This document shows, in pieces, positions 25,200-34,346 of a stretch of 64,000 bases of DNA. The position numbers were made by a program, and so were the translations under genes. Numbering within the stretch: the stretch's first letter is position 1; each line of letters starts with the position of its first letter. The notes beneath the pieces were generated by a model. The model saw only the letters and a program-made list of their open reading frames with translations, was not told the origin of the DNA and made no database searches. The DNA comes from JAWKHR01 sp041394725 (GTDB taxonomy: Bacteria > Acidobacteriota > Vicinamibacteria > Vicinamibacterales > SCN-69-37), in NCBI GenBank assembly GCA_041394725.1, contig JAWKHR010000035.1:1-64000 (forward strand). Reading direction: 5' to 3'.

Positions 25200-25294
25200 G
25201 CGCGCACCCCGGGGGACTCTTCTGTGCAGCTATCGGTCAGTCCTGCACGGTCCTGCAGTGCCGCCGGTATCCCGTTGAGCCTCAAGTGGTTTCG

Positions 25295-25324
25295 TTGACC
25301 GCGATCTCGCGGGGCCGGTACAAT
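25295..25324 (+). promoter_or_regulatory. Sigma-70 promoter for GT4 gene
   Basis: TTGACC (25295-25300), 18-nt spacer, TACAAT (25319-25324). Predicted start around 25331 gives a leader of about 17 nt before ATG 25348. One of the best promoter matches in the window. Confidence 0.65.
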
Positions 25325-25347
25325 GCGCGCCGTACGCGCCGAACGGA

Positions 25348-26556
25348 ATGCCAGCCGACCCCCGTCCCCTCAACGTCCTGCAGGTGTGCGACCACTTGGG
25401 CTGGGAAGGATCCCGCATGCACGGGGTCAAGCGCCTCTTTGCCTGGATGATTCCCCGGTTCGACCCGGCACGGTACCGCGTGTCGCTCGTGAGCCTGCGC
25501 AAGCGCGACCTGTCGGAGGAGACACTCGACGCGCTCGGCATCGACATCACGTACCTCGAAAAGGGAAAGTTCGACCCGGGCACGCTGCCGGCACTGCTGA
25601 AAATCATCGACCGGAAGCAGATCGACATCCTGCACCTCCATGGCTACGGCGCCACGACATTCGGCCGGCTGGCCGGGGCCTGGCGTCGGCTGCCGGTCAT
25701 CCTGCACGAGCATGCGAACCTGACCGATACCCCCTGGTTCCAGAAGGTCGCCGACCGGGTCCTCGAGCCGTTCACCGACGTCGCGATCGCGGTCTCCGAG
25801 AGCACCGCCACGTTCGTCCGCGATGCGCGGCTCGTGCGGCCGGAGCGGGTGAAGGTGGTCTACCTCGGCGCCCCGGTGGACGAGTTCGGCGCGCCGCGGC
25901 CGGCGGACGAGGTCGCGGCCTTCCGCCGCGAGCACGGCGTGGCGGCCGACGACGTGCTGGTGGGGACGATCACGCGCCTGCACGATTCGAAGGGCAACGA
26001 GTACCTGGTCGAGGCCGCGCGACGGGTGCTCGACCAGCGGCCGCGGGCGAAGTTCCTGCTGTTCGGCGAGGGGCCGCTCCGCCCGGCGCTCGAGGCGCAG
26101 GCCGCGTCGCTCGGGCTCGGGGACCGCTTCGTGTTCGGCGGGTTCGTCAAGGACGTGGGCCGCGCGCTCTGGAGCTTCGACCTCCAGGTGTTTCCCTCAC
26201 TCTGGGAGGGCACGCCGCTGACGGTGTTCGAGGCGCTGGCCGCGGGACGCGCCATCGTGTCCACCGACGCTGACGGCCTCAAGGAAGTGCTGACGCCCGG
26301 CGTCGATGCGCTGGTCGTGCCGGCGCGCGACGCCTCGGCCCTCGCCGACCGCATCGTCCACCTGATCGACCACCCGGAAGAACGGCAGCGGCTGTCGGCG
26401 GCGGCGCGCGAGACTGCGGACCAGTACGACATCGCGACGTTCGTCCGCAAGATGGAACGGCTGTACGACATCCTCCAGCGCGAGTCGCGCGCCAGGCACC
26501 GGCACGTGGTGGACCATGCCGACCTGAGCTTTCTCGCCGGGAAGGCGCGCGCGTGA
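25348..26556 (+). CDS. Family 4 glycosyltransferase
   Basis: A 402-aa GT-B enzyme that would transfer a sugar from a nucleotide donor in the cytoplasm. The N-domain has LHLHGYGATTFGRLAG (about 92-107) and HEHANLTDTPW. The C-domain has the donor-site pattern FGEGPLRPALEAQA (about 237-250) and the E-x7-E motif in PSLWEGTPLTVFEALAAGRA (about 285-304). It starts a plus-strand three-gene operon with two membrane GT-C-like genes; the next gene overlaps its stop by GTGA. Probably builds part of a lipid-linked or capsular glycan; donor and acceptor unknown. Confidence 0.9.
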   Translation: MPADPRPLNVLQVCDHLGWEGSRMHGVKRLFAWMIPRFDPARYRVSLVSLRKRDLSEETLDALGIDITYLEKGKFDPGTLPALLKIIDRKQIDILHLHGYGATTFGRLAGAWRRLPVILHEHANLTDTPWFQKVADRVLEPFTDVAIAVSESTATFVRDARLVRPERVKVVYLGAPVDEFGAPRPADEVAAFRREHGVAADDVLVGTITRLHDSKGNEYLVEAARRVLDQRPRAKFLLFGEGPLRPALEAQAASLGLGDRFVFGGFVKDVGRALWSFDLQVFPSLWEGTPLTVFEALAAGRAIVSTDADGLKEVLTPGVDALVVPARDASALADRIVHLIDHPEERQRLSAAARETADQYDIATFVRKMERLYDILQRESRARHRHVVDHADLSFLAGKARA

Positions 26557-28463
26557 CGACCGCCGCCGGGGCCGCGCGCCGCCGCGCCGGCTGGGTGGCG
26601 GCGCTGGTCGTGTGCCTGGTGTACGGCGGCCTGGCCGTCGGCGTGGACTTCCGGGCAGAGGCCGAGGGATTTCACGCCGACGAGGCGACGTACTTCCTGA
26701 TCGGCGAGAGCCTGGCCTACGACTGGGACCTGGAGTACCGCGCCGAGGATCTCTCGCGCGCATTCGCGCTGTTTCCGAGCGGCCCGAACGGCGTCTTCCT
26801 CAAGCGCGGCGTGGACGTCACCGGCGTGACGCTCACGACGAAGCCGCCGTTCGTCGCGTTCCCCGGCGTCCCGGAACCGGCCGGCGATCGCCTCTACTTC
26901 GGCAAGGCGTTCATCTATCCGCTGGCGGCCGCGCCGTTCGTCCGCCTGTTCGGGGTGAACGGCTTCCTCGTCCTGAACGCGCTGCTCCTGGCGGCGGCGT
27001 TCCTGGCGAGCTACACGTTCCTGAGCGCCCGCGGCGGCGTCACGGCGTCGCTGCTCCTCGCCGGCGCCTTCGTCTTCGCGACGGTCGTGCCCGTCTACTA
27101 CGTCTGGATCGCGCCGGAACTCTTCAACTGGGCGGTCGGCGTGGTCGCGTATTTCCTCTGGCTCTACAAGGCCGTCGCGACCGACGCGCCGTCGCCGCGG
27201 TGGGCGTGGCTGCGCGCCCCATGGACGGACCTTCTCGCCGCGGCGCTCATCGGCGTGCTCACGTTTTCGAAGGTCAGCAATGTCCTGCTGCTCGCGCCAC
27301 TGGGCGCGTGGCTCCTGTGGCGCCGGCAGTGGACGCGCGCCGTGGCGACCGGCGTCGTCTGGGCGGCCGTGACCGCCATGCTGTTCGGGGCCAACGTCGC
27401 CTCGAGCGGCGAATGGAACTACCAGGGCGGCGACCGGCGCACCTGCTACGACAACCACCCGTTCCCGTTCCAGGAACCGGGCCGCGGACTGGAGCAGTGC
27501 GACGAGCGCGCGCGCAACGCAGCCTTGACCGACGTGATGTTCGACCCCGAGGTGTTCTGGCCGAACCTGCGCGCGAACGTCGTGTATTTCTTCGTCGGCC
27601 GCAACGGCGGCCTGGTGCCGTACTTCTTCCCGGCCGCCTTCGCCACCGGGCTGTGCCTCCTGGCGCGGGGCCGGCGGCAGCCGTGGCAGTGGTTCGTGCT
27701 GGTCGGCCTGTACGGTCACGCGATGCTGTTCGTCCTGACGCAGCCCTACACGTGGATTGGCAGCGGCGGGTCGATGGGCAACCGGTACTTCATGGGCGCC
27801 TACGGCCCCGCCGTGTTCCTGCTGCCGCCCGTCTCGTCCATCGCCGTCGCGATCGTGCCGTGGGTCGCCGGACTGGCGTTCACCGGTTCGCTGGTGCTGC
27901 ATCCGTTCTCGAGCTCGATCCGTCCCGCCACGCGCGTGAAGCACGGCCTGTTCCGGTACCTGCCGGTCGAGTTGACGCAGGTCAACGACCTGCCGATGAA
28001 CACGGAAGAGGCGCGCGTCAGGATCTGGTACGGCGATGACGGCGTGCACGAGGGCTTCCAGGTCTACTACCTCGACGACAACGCGTACCTCCAGGAGGCG
28101 GACAAGCTCAGCTTCTGGACCCGCGGCGAGTCCGAGGCGCAGTACCTCATCAAGTCGGATCCGCCGTTCCGCTGGACCCTGACGACGCTCACCGCCGGAC
28201 AGGTGCCGACCGTCGCGACGCTCCGCGCGGGGGGGGAGCGCGTGGACGTGCCGCTCGAGGCCGGGCAGTCGGCCACCGTGCTGATCCACCTGCCGCCCGG
28301 CTTCCCCTACAAGGGCAACCGTGACTCACCGGACCAGCCGCCGGTCTACGTCTGGACGATGTCGGTGTCGTCGAGCACCGGGTTCTTCCCCGTGCCGCGG
28401 CCTGACGGCACCCGGGACGAGCGCTACCTGGGCGTGCGGGTGAAGCCGCTGATGGTGCGGTGA
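26553..28463 (+). CDS. GT-C-like membrane glycosyltransferase
   Basis: A 636-aa polytopic protein beginning at GTG 26553 (GTGA overlap with the upstream stop). One N-terminal helix is followed by the acidic loop GFHADEATYFLIGESLAYDW (about residues 35-54), the DE motif of GT39-like enzymes, then YFGKAFIYPLAAAPFVRLFG. About ten more helices follow. The last 150 residues are soluble and beta-like (VRIWYGDDGVHEGFQVYYLD, VPLEAGQSATVLIHLPPG). Likely periplasmic sugar transfer from a polyprenyl donor. The next gene overlaps its TGA by one nucleotide. Confidence 0.75.
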   Translation: MTTAAGAARRRAGWVAALVVCLVYGGLAVGVDFRAEAEGFHADEATYFLIGESLAYDWDLEYRAEDLSRAFALFPSGPNGVFLKRGVDVTGVTLTTKPPFVAFPGVPEPAGDRLYFGKAFIYPLAAAPFVRLFGVNGFLVLNALLLAAAFLASYTFLSARGGVTASLLLAGAFVFATVVPVYYVWIAPELFNWAVGVVAYFLWLYKAVATDAPSPRWAWLRAPWTDLLAAALIGVLTFSKVSNVLLLAPLGAWLLWRRQWTRAVATGVVWAAVTAMLFGANVASSGEWNYQGGDRRTCYDNHPFPFQEPGRGLEQCDERARNAALTDVMFDPEVFWPNLRANVVYFFVGRNGGLVPYFFPAAFATGLCLLARGRRQPWQWFVLVGLYGHAMLFVLTQPYTWIGSGGSMGNRYFMGAYGPAVFLLPPVSSIAVAIVPWVAGLAFTGSLVLHPFSSSIRPATRVKHGLFRYLPVELTQVNDLPMNTEEARVRIWYGDDGVHEGFQVYYLDDNAYLQEADKLSFWTRGESEAQYLIKSDPPFRWTLTTLTAGQVPTVATLRAGGERVDVPLEAGQSATVLIHLPPGFPYKGNRDSPDQPPVYVWTMSVSSSTGFFPVPRPDGTRDERYLGVRVKPLMVR

Positions 28464-30235
28464 TGCCGGCATCCGCACGCGCGCGCGAGCTGTTCGTGGC
28501 CGTGGTCGCGGGTCTGGTGCTGACCGCCGTGATGACGGCGCCGACGATCACGCGACCGGGGTCGGTCGCGCGGATGGACTCGAACGACGGCAAGTACTCG
28601 ATCTGGAACGTCGCCTGGGTGGCGCATGCGATCCTCGACTCGCCTGACACGGTGTTCGACGCGAACATCTTCTACCCGCACGAGGACACGCTGGCGTACT
28701 CCGAGGCGAACCTGGTCGCCGGGGTGCTGGCCGTGCCCGTCTACGCCGCCACGCGCAACCCGGTGGCCGCGCACAACGTGGTCGTCTATCTCGTCCTGGT
28801 GTTCGCGTTCGTCGCCACCTGGTGGCTCGTCCGGCGGCTGACCGGGTCGGCGGGCGCCGGGCTGGTGGCGGGGACCGGGTTCGCGTTCGCGCCGTACGTC
28901 TCGGCGCACACGGCGCACATCCAGCTGCTGATGGTCTTCGTCGTGCCGGTCGTGCTGCTCGCGCTCCATCGGCATGTCGAGCGGCCCGGCCCGTGGCGCG
29001 GCGCGGTGCTGGGCGCGAGCCTCGCGGTCGCCGGTCTCGCGTGCGCCTACTACGGCATCATGACGGGCCTGGCCGTCGGGCTCGGGGCGCTGTGGTTCGC
29101 GCCGGGCCAGCCGAGGCCGCTGCGATACTGGACCGGCATGGTCGTGGCCGTCGTCGTGGCGGCGGCCGTCGTCGCGCCCGCGCTCGCACCGTACGTGTCC
29201 CTGCGGCGTGACACCGGGTTCAAGTCCGAGCTCAACCTCGACGAGGCGCGCGCCTACTCGGCCGACGTGCCGGCCTACCTGCGCGGTCACGGCGGCGTCT
29301 TCGTGCGGGTGCTGCCGGCCGCGCTGCGGGCGCGCCTGGACGAGGCCATCGGCAGCAACGGGGAAGTGCTCTTCCCGGGGATCGTGGTGACCGGCCTCGC
29401 GATCGTGGGGTTGGGGAGGCTGCGCCGGCGGGACGCGCCAGCGCCGACGCCGACGCTCGACGCGTCAGCCGCCCCTGTCGCGGGGCCCGGCGCCACAGCC
29501 GTGCCCTGGCCGCCCGGCACCACGGCCGTGGCGCGGAGGCCCGCCGGTGCGCCCAGCCGCGTCACGGGCTTCTACGTCGTGCTGGCCGTGGTCGCGGCGT
29601 GGGCGTCGTTCGGTCCGTCGGCCGGGCTGTACAGCCTGCTCGGACACGTCGTGCCGTTCATGTCGTTCCTCCGGGCGCCGGCGCGATTCGGCGTGATCGT
29701 GCTGTTCGCGATCGCGGTGCTCGCCGGCTGGGGTGTCGCGCGACTGGGGCGCGGGCGAAGACGCGCGGCGCTGGCCTGCGGGCTGACGGCGCTCGTCGCG
29801 CTGGAACTCTGGGTGGCGTGGCCGCTGCGCGAGGTCCCGCCCGTGCCGCCGGCCTGGCGCGTGCTGGCCGACCTCCCGCGCGGGGGCGTGCTCGTCCTGC
29901 AGTTTCCCTACCGCCAGAACGACTTCCACGCGCATGCCGGCTACATGTTCTGGTCGATGTGGAGCTGGCAGCCCCTGCTGAACGGCTACAGCGATTTCAT
30001 CCCCGACGACTTCCGCGAGATGGCGGTCCCCATCAACGGCTTTCCGGACGCCGAGTCGTTCCGCCTGCTGCGCGACCACGGCGCGCGCTACGTGATCGTC
30101 GACTGGAGAACCTACAACGAGGAAGCCACGCCCATCATGCGCGCGCGGTTTCCGGCCTGGCAGGAGTACCTGCGGCCCATCGTCGCGACCGGTGACGTCT
30201 GGCTGTGGGAAATCGTCGGCTGGCCCGCGGGTTGA
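28463..30235 (+). CDS. Polytopic membrane protein, YfhO/GT-C-like
   Basis: A 590-aa protein with about 10-12 membrane helices. The first periplasmic loop has MDSNDGKYSIWNVAWVAHAI (about 38-57) and FYPHEDTLAYSEANLVAG, a pattern of YfhO/DUF2079-like and GT-C-like proteins. A small low-complexity Ala/Pro loop lies at about residues 320-350. The C-terminal part is soluble (LVLQFPYRQNDFHAHAGYM, then FRLLRDHGARYVIVDWRTY), resembling the periplasmic tail of GT-C proteins. ATG 28463 overlaps the previous TGA; GTG 28460 is an alternative. Last gene of the operon starting at 25348. Confidence 0.68.
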   Translation: MPASARARELFVAVVAGLVLTAVMTAPTITRPGSVARMDSNDGKYSIWNVAWVAHAILDSPDTVFDANIFYPHEDTLAYSEANLVAGVLAVPVYAATRNPVAAHNVVVYLVLVFAFVATWWLVRRLTGSAGAGLVAGTGFAFAPYVSAHTAHIQLLMVFVVPVVLLALHRHVERPGPWRGAVLGASLAVAGLACAYYGIMTGLAVGLGALWFAPGQPRPLRYWTGMVVAVVVAAAVVAPALAPYVSLRRDTGFKSELNLDEARAYSADVPAYLRGHGGVFVRVLPAALRARLDEAIGSNGEVLFPGIVVTGLAIVGLGRLRRRDAPAPTPTLDASAAPVAGPGATAVPWPPGTTAVARRPAGAPSRVTGFYVVLAVVAAWASFGPSAGLYSLLGHVVPFMSFLRAPARFGVIVLFAIAVLAGWGVARLGRGRRRAALACGLTALVALELWVAWPLREVPPVPPAWRVLADLPRGGVLVLQFPYRQNDFHAHAGYMFWSMWSWQPLLNGYSDFIPDDFREMAVPINGFPDAESFRLLRDHGARYVIVDWRTYNEEATPIMRARFPAWQEYLRPIVATGDVWLWEIVGWPAG

Positions 30236-30257
30236 GGGCGCGGCGGGCGACGCGCCC

Positions 30258-31292
30258 TCAATCGGTCGCGCCGAGTTCCGCGGGGTCGGCTTCGGCGGCG
30301 GGACGGTCCGCCGGGCGCCTGGCGAGATAGGCGACCGCGCCCGACAGCGAGAACACCATCATCAGCACCGCCCCGATGAACGACAGCGCGATGGCCGACT
30401 CGAGCGGCAGGCCGATTTGCGTGAGGTAGTACCCGAACGTCGACTCGCGCACGCCCCAGCCGTTGACCGAGACCGGCAGCATCTGCACGACGAACGACAG
30501 CGGCACCACGATGGCCAGGTGCGCGACGGGCACGCGCACGTGGATGCTGTGGGCGATGGCGGCGTAGAACCCGACGAGCACGGTCTGGACCGCGATGGCA
30601 CCGACGAACGTGGCCACGAGGGCGGAGGGACGCTCCCGGAACCGCGCGAGGCCGGACGTCAGCCGCTCGATGCGCGTCTCGACCCAGTCCTGGTGCAGGC
30701 GGCGCAGCGGGCTCAGCAACTGGCCGATGCGCTGCGGCGCGAGCACGGCCGGGGCCGCGGCGGCCGTGGCGACGCCGAGCATCGCCCAGAGCACGCCGGG
30801 GCCGAGCGGACCGATGGCATCGCTCCGCCGGGCGGCCACGGTCGCGCCGACCGCCGCCATGAACACGAGGCCCAGCAGCCCGATCCCCCGGTCCATCAGC
30901 ACGACGGTCGTCGCCAGCGTCTTCGACCCCGCGGCCCGCGACGTGTCGCGGATCCGGACGACGTCCCCGCCGATGTTCGAGGGCAGGAAGTTGTTGAAGA
31001 AGATCGCGACGAGGAACGAGTTGAGGAGCGCCCGGAAGCGGGCCGTGACGTGCTGCGTCCGGAGCAGCAGATCCCAGCGCCACGTGCTGATCACGACCAT
31101 GCCGAAGTAGAGCAGCAGCGCGCCGAGGAGCCACGTGAGCGACGCCGACCGCGTCGTCGTCCACAGGCGATCCAGGTCCACGTTGGCCAGCAGGTAGTAG
31201 AGCAGGCCCGCGCTGACGACCAGCTTGACCGTCCAGATGAGCGCGTGGCGGGCCCGATCGCGGGGCACCGGTGATGGGGGCGAGGCCGTCAT
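30258..31292 (-). CDS. Flippase-like protein (LPG synthase TM domain, UPF0104)
   Basis: A 344-aa membrane protein of the same family as the gene at 21079-22089. It has about eight helices, with the hallmark FLVAIFFNNFLPSNIGGDVV (about residues 91-110) and SFVVQMLPVSVNGWGVRES near 250-268. It lacks a catalytic aminoacyltransferase domain. Expected to help move or handle a lipid or lipid-linked sugar. Monocistronic on the minus strand, divergent from the next GT4 gene across 86 nt, and convergent with the preceding GT-C-like gene. Confidence 0.82.
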   Translation of the reverse strand: MTASPPSPVPRDRARHALIWTVKLVVSAGLLYYLLANVDLDRLWTTTRSASLTWLLGALLLYFGMVVISTWRWDLLLRTQHVTARFRALLNSFLVAIFFNNFLPSNIGGDVVRIRDTSRAAGSKTLATTVVLMDRGIGLLGLVFMAAVGATVAARRSDAIGPLGPGVLWAMLGVATAAAAPAVLAPQRIGQLLSPLRRLHQDWVETRIERLTSGLARFRERPSALVATFVGAIAVQTVLVGFYAAIAHSIHVRVPVAHLAIVVPLSFVVQMLPVSVNGWGVRESTFGYYLTQIGLPLESAIALSFIGAVLMMVFSLSGAVAYLARRPADRPAAEADPAELGATD

Positions 31293-31378
31293 GGAGCAGC
31301 GTTCAAGGCCCGGATCATCGAGCGGCGTAGTGTAGCATGTAGGCGTCGCGCGCCTGACCGCGCGGCCGTGCCGCCCGC

Positions 31379-32572
31379 ATGCACATCCTGATGATTGCGC
31401 CGGAGCCGTTCTTCGAGCCTCGGGGCACGCCGTTCTCCGAATTCCACCGACTCCGCGCGCTGACGACGCTCGGGCACACCGTCGATCTCGTCACGTACCC
31501 GTTCGGGCGCGACGTGACCATGCCCGGCCTCAGGATCTACCGCTGCCCGCGTCCGCCGTTCGTCCGGCGCGTCCGGATCGGCCCCTCGTGGGCCAAGGTG
31601 CCGCTCGACGTCTCGCTCGCCGCCGCGGCGCTCTGGCGCGCGTTCCGCGGACGGTACGACGCGGTGCACTCGCACGAGGAAGGCGGCGGCATCGGCGTCG
31701 TCCTCGCCGCCGTCCTGCGGGTGCCGCACCTCTACGACATGCACTCGAGCCTGCCGCAGCAGGTCACCAACTTCGGCTATGGGCGGGCGTCCTGGATGGC
31801 GGGCATCCTCGGGTGGCTCGAGCGGCTGATGATCCGGCGATCGAAGGTCGTCATCGTGATCTGCCCCGACCTCGAGGACGCGGTCCGCGAGGTGGACGAG
31901 CGCGTGCCGACGGTCCTCATCGAGAACGCCTCGGGCGATCCGCCCGCCGCGGGAGCGGGCCCCGACGTGCGGCGCGCCCTCGGCCTCGACGCCGGGACGC
32001 CCGTCGTGCTCTACACCGGGACGTTCGAGGCCTACCAGGGCCTGGACCTCCTGTACGACGCGATGCGCACGGTCGCGCGCGAGCGGCCGGAGGCGCGGCT
32101 CGTGATGGTCGGCGGCGAGGCGGGACAGGTCGCGGCAGCGCGTGCACGGGTCGAGGCGCTCGGCCTGGCCGATCGCGTGATCTTCACCGGGCAGTGCGCG
32201 CCGGCCGACGTGCCACGGTACCTCGACGCGGCGACCGTGCTCGTCTCGCCGCGGTCGAGCGGCACCAACACCCCGCTGAAGATCTACCAGTACCTCCGGG
32301 CCGGCCGGCCCATCGTCGCGACGCGGCTGCGCACGCACACGCAGGTGCTCGACGACGAGACGGCGATCCTCACGGCGCCGGACGCGGAGGCGTTCGCGGC
32401 CGGCATCGTGCGCGCGATCGCGTCGCCGGACGAGGCGGCGCGGCTGGCCGCCCGCGCGCGCGAGGTGGCGGACACGAAGTACAGCGACGAGGCGTTTCTC
32501 GCCAAGACCCGCCGGGCGATGGCGCTCCTCACCGGGCCGGCCGGCACGGCACCGGCCGGGGAATCCGCGTGA
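31379..32572 (+). CDS. Family 4 glycosyltransferase
   Basis: A 397-aa GT-B glycosyltransferase. The N-terminus MIAPEPFFEPRGTPFSEFHR carries the glycine/proline loop of the acceptor domain. The C-terminal donor domain has VLYTGTFEAYQGLDLLYDAM (about 203-222), MVGGEAGQVAAA and the pattern SPRSSGTNTPLKIYQYLRAG (about 286-305), where the usual E-x7-E is modified (Ser/Thr-Asn in the first position). That is a form seen in some GT4 branches. First gene of a tightly coupled five-gene operon ending at 36136. Confidence 0.86.
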   Translation: MHILMIAPEPFFEPRGTPFSEFHRLRALTTLGHTVDLVTYPFGRDVTMPGLRIYRCPRPPFVRRVRIGPSWAKVPLDVSLAAAALWRAFRGRYDAVHSHEEGGGIGVVLAAVLRVPHLYDMHSSLPQQVTNFGYGRASWMAGILGWLERLMIRRSKVVIVICPDLEDAVREVDERVPTVLIENASGDPPAAGAGPDVRRALGLDAGTPVVLYTGTFEAYQGLDLLYDAMRTVARERPEARLVMVGGEAGQVAAARARVEALGLADRVIFTGQCAPADVPRYLDAATVLVSPRSSGTNTPLKIYQYLRAGRPIVATRLRTHTQVLDDETAILTAPDAEAFAAGIVRAIASPDEAARLAARAREVADTKYSDEAFLAKTRRAMALLTGPAGTAPAGESA

Positions 32573-33333
32573 CCGGCCCGGAGGCCGGCGGCACGGGCGC
32601 GGACCGCGATCACTACAGCTACGCCCACTACGCGAACCCCGACGTCGCGAGCGGCTTCGACGCGCTGCGGTTCGGCGGCCCCATCGGCCGCCACCTGCTC
32701 GAGTGGCAGGAGGCGCTCCTGCTCGAGGCGCTGGCGCCGGTCGCCGGACGTCACGTCCTCGACGTCGGGACGGGCACCGGGCGCGCGGCGCTCGGCCTGG
32801 CCCGCGCGGGCGCCACGGTCGTCGGGCTCGACGCGTCGGCGGAGATGCTGGCGGTGGCGCGCGACCGGGCCCGCGAGGCGAAGCTCGCCGCCACGTTCGG
32901 CCGCGCGGATGCCCAGGCGCTGCCCCTCGCCGACCGGTCCGTGGACGCGGTCGTCTGCCTGCGGCTGCTCATGCACGTCGTGGACTGGCGGCGCACGGTG
33001 GCCGAACTCTGCCGCGTGGCGCGGTGGCGCGTCGTGATCGACTTCCCGTCGTCGCGGAGTTTCGCCGCGCTCGAGTCCGGCGTCCGCCACGCCCGCGCGC
33101 GGGCGGGCCGGCCGGTGGAGGCCTATCGGGTGATGCGATCACGCGACGTGGCGGCCGCCTTCGAGGCCAGCGGCTATCGCGTGGTGATGGTCCGGCGCCA
33201 GTTCGTGCTGCCGATCGCCGCGCACAAGAAGATCGGGTCGCTCGCGTTCACGCGCGGGGTGGAGCGCGTGCTGGCGCTGGGCGGGCTGCTGCGGCTCTTC
33301 GGGTCGCCCATCACGATGGTGGCCGAGCGGTGA
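32569..33333 (+). CDS. Class I SAM-dependent methyltransferase
   Basis: A 254-aa methyltransferase starting at GTG 32569, overlapping the upstream stop (GTGA). Motif I LDVGTGTGRAALGLA (about 61-75), the post-I acidic residue in VVGLDASAEML, motif II region RSVDAVVCLRLLMHV (about 123-137), then a short post-motif segment WRVVIDFPSSRSF. The substrate may be a sugar or lipid intermediate of the glycan made by this operon. The start of the next gene also overlaps by GTGA, so expression is coupled on both sides. Confidence 0.85.
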   Translation: MTGPEAGGTGADRDHYSYAHYANPDVASGFDALRFGGPIGRHLLEWQEALLLEALAPVAGRHVLDVGTGTGRAALGLARAGATVVGLDASAEMLAVARDRAREAKLAATFGRADAQALPLADRSVDAVVCLRLLMHVVDWRRTVAELCRVARWRVVIDFPSSRSFAALESGVRHARARAGRPVEAYRVMRSRDVAAAFEASGYRVVMVRRQFVLPIAAHKKIGSLAFTRGVERVLALGGLLRLFGSPITMVAER

Positions 33334-34346
33334 GCGACGGGATGAAGGCGCTCGTCACCGGAGCGTCCGGCTTCACGGGCGGCCATCTCGTGCGCGTCCT
33401 GGCCGGGGCCGGATGGCAGGTGCGCGGGCTCGTCCGCGCGCTGCCGCCGGGCGGCGCGGCGAGCGTGGCCGGGATCGGCCCGGCGGCCGCGGCGACGGTC
33501 GAACTCGTCCAGGGCGACCTCACCGACACGGACAGCCTGCGCCGCGCGATGGCGGGGCAGACGGTGGTGTTCAACATCGCCGCGCTCTATCGCGAGGCGG
33601 GCCTCAGGCCCGAGGCCTACCGCGCGGTCAACGCGGACGCGGTGGCACGGATCGTCGAGCTGGCGCGCGAGGTGGGCGTGCGGCGGGTCGTTCACTGCAG
33701 CACGGTCGGGGTGCACGGGGACATCGCGCACCCGCCCGCGGCCGAGGATGCGCCGATCCGCCCGGGGGACGTCTACCAGGAGACGAAGGTTCTCGGCGAG
33801 CGCCTCGCGCGCGACGCCGCCGAGCGGACCGGCGTCGAGCTGGTCATCGCGCGCCCGACCGGCATCTACGGCCCGGGGGATCGACGGCTGTTCAAGATTT
33901 TCGGCGCCATCGCGACGGGACGCTTCGTGATGCTGGGGTCCGGCCGCAACTTCTACCACGTGACGTACATCGACGATCTGTGCGAGGGCTTCCGCCTCTG
34001 CGCGGTGGTTCCCGGGGCGGCGGGGCAGATCTACATCCTCGGCGGCGCCGAGGTCCCCACCCTGGCCGAGCTGGTACGGGTCACCGCCGAGGTGGCCGGC
34101 GTCGCGCCGCCGCGCTGGCGGCTGCCGGTCCTGCCGGTCTGGCTCGCGGGCGCGGCGTGCGAGGCCGTCTGCGCGCCGTTCGGCATTTCGCCCCCGCTCT
34201 ACCGCCGGCGTGTAGACTTCTTCCGCAAGAGCCGGGCGTTCGACATCTCGAAGGCCCGGCGGGAGCTCGGCTATGCCCCGCGCGTCGGGCTGCGCGAGGG
34301 CATCGGCCGGACGCTGGAGTGGTACCGTGAGCAGCGCTGGATCTGA
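33330..34346 (+). CDS. NAD(P)-dependent SDR sugar epimerase/dehydratase-like
   Basis: About 338 aa of the extended SDR type. The N-terminal NAD(P)-binding motif TGASGFTGGHLVRVL (G-x2-G-x2-G), the catalytic pair Y-x3-K in VYQETKVLGERLA (about 146-158), and ARPTGIYGPGDRRLFKIF confirm the fold. The C-terminal RELGYAPRVGLREGIGRTLEW is typical of UDP-sugar epimerases/3-beta-HSD-like members. GTG 33330 overlaps the upstream TGA; ATG 33342 is an in-frame alternative. Similar proteins occur in hopanoid and glycan clusters; exact reaction not determinable. Its 3' end overlaps the acyltransferase by 20 nt. Confidence 0.85.
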   Translation: MSDGMKALVTGASGFTGGHLVRVLAGAGWQVRGLVRALPPGGAASVAGIGPAAAATVELVQGDLTDTDSLRRAMAGQTVVFNIAALYREAGLRPEAYRAVNADAVARIVELAREVGVRRVVHCSTVGVHGDIAHPPAAEDAPIRPGDVYQETKVLGERLARDAAERTGVELVIARPTGIYGPGDRRLFKIFGAIATGRFVMLGSGRNFYHVTYIDDLCEGFRLCAVVPGAAGQIYILGGAEVPTLAELVRVTAEVAGVAPPRWRLPVLPVWLAGAACEAVCAPFGISPPLYRRRVDFFRKSRAFDISKARRELGYAPRVGLREGIGRTLEWYREQRWI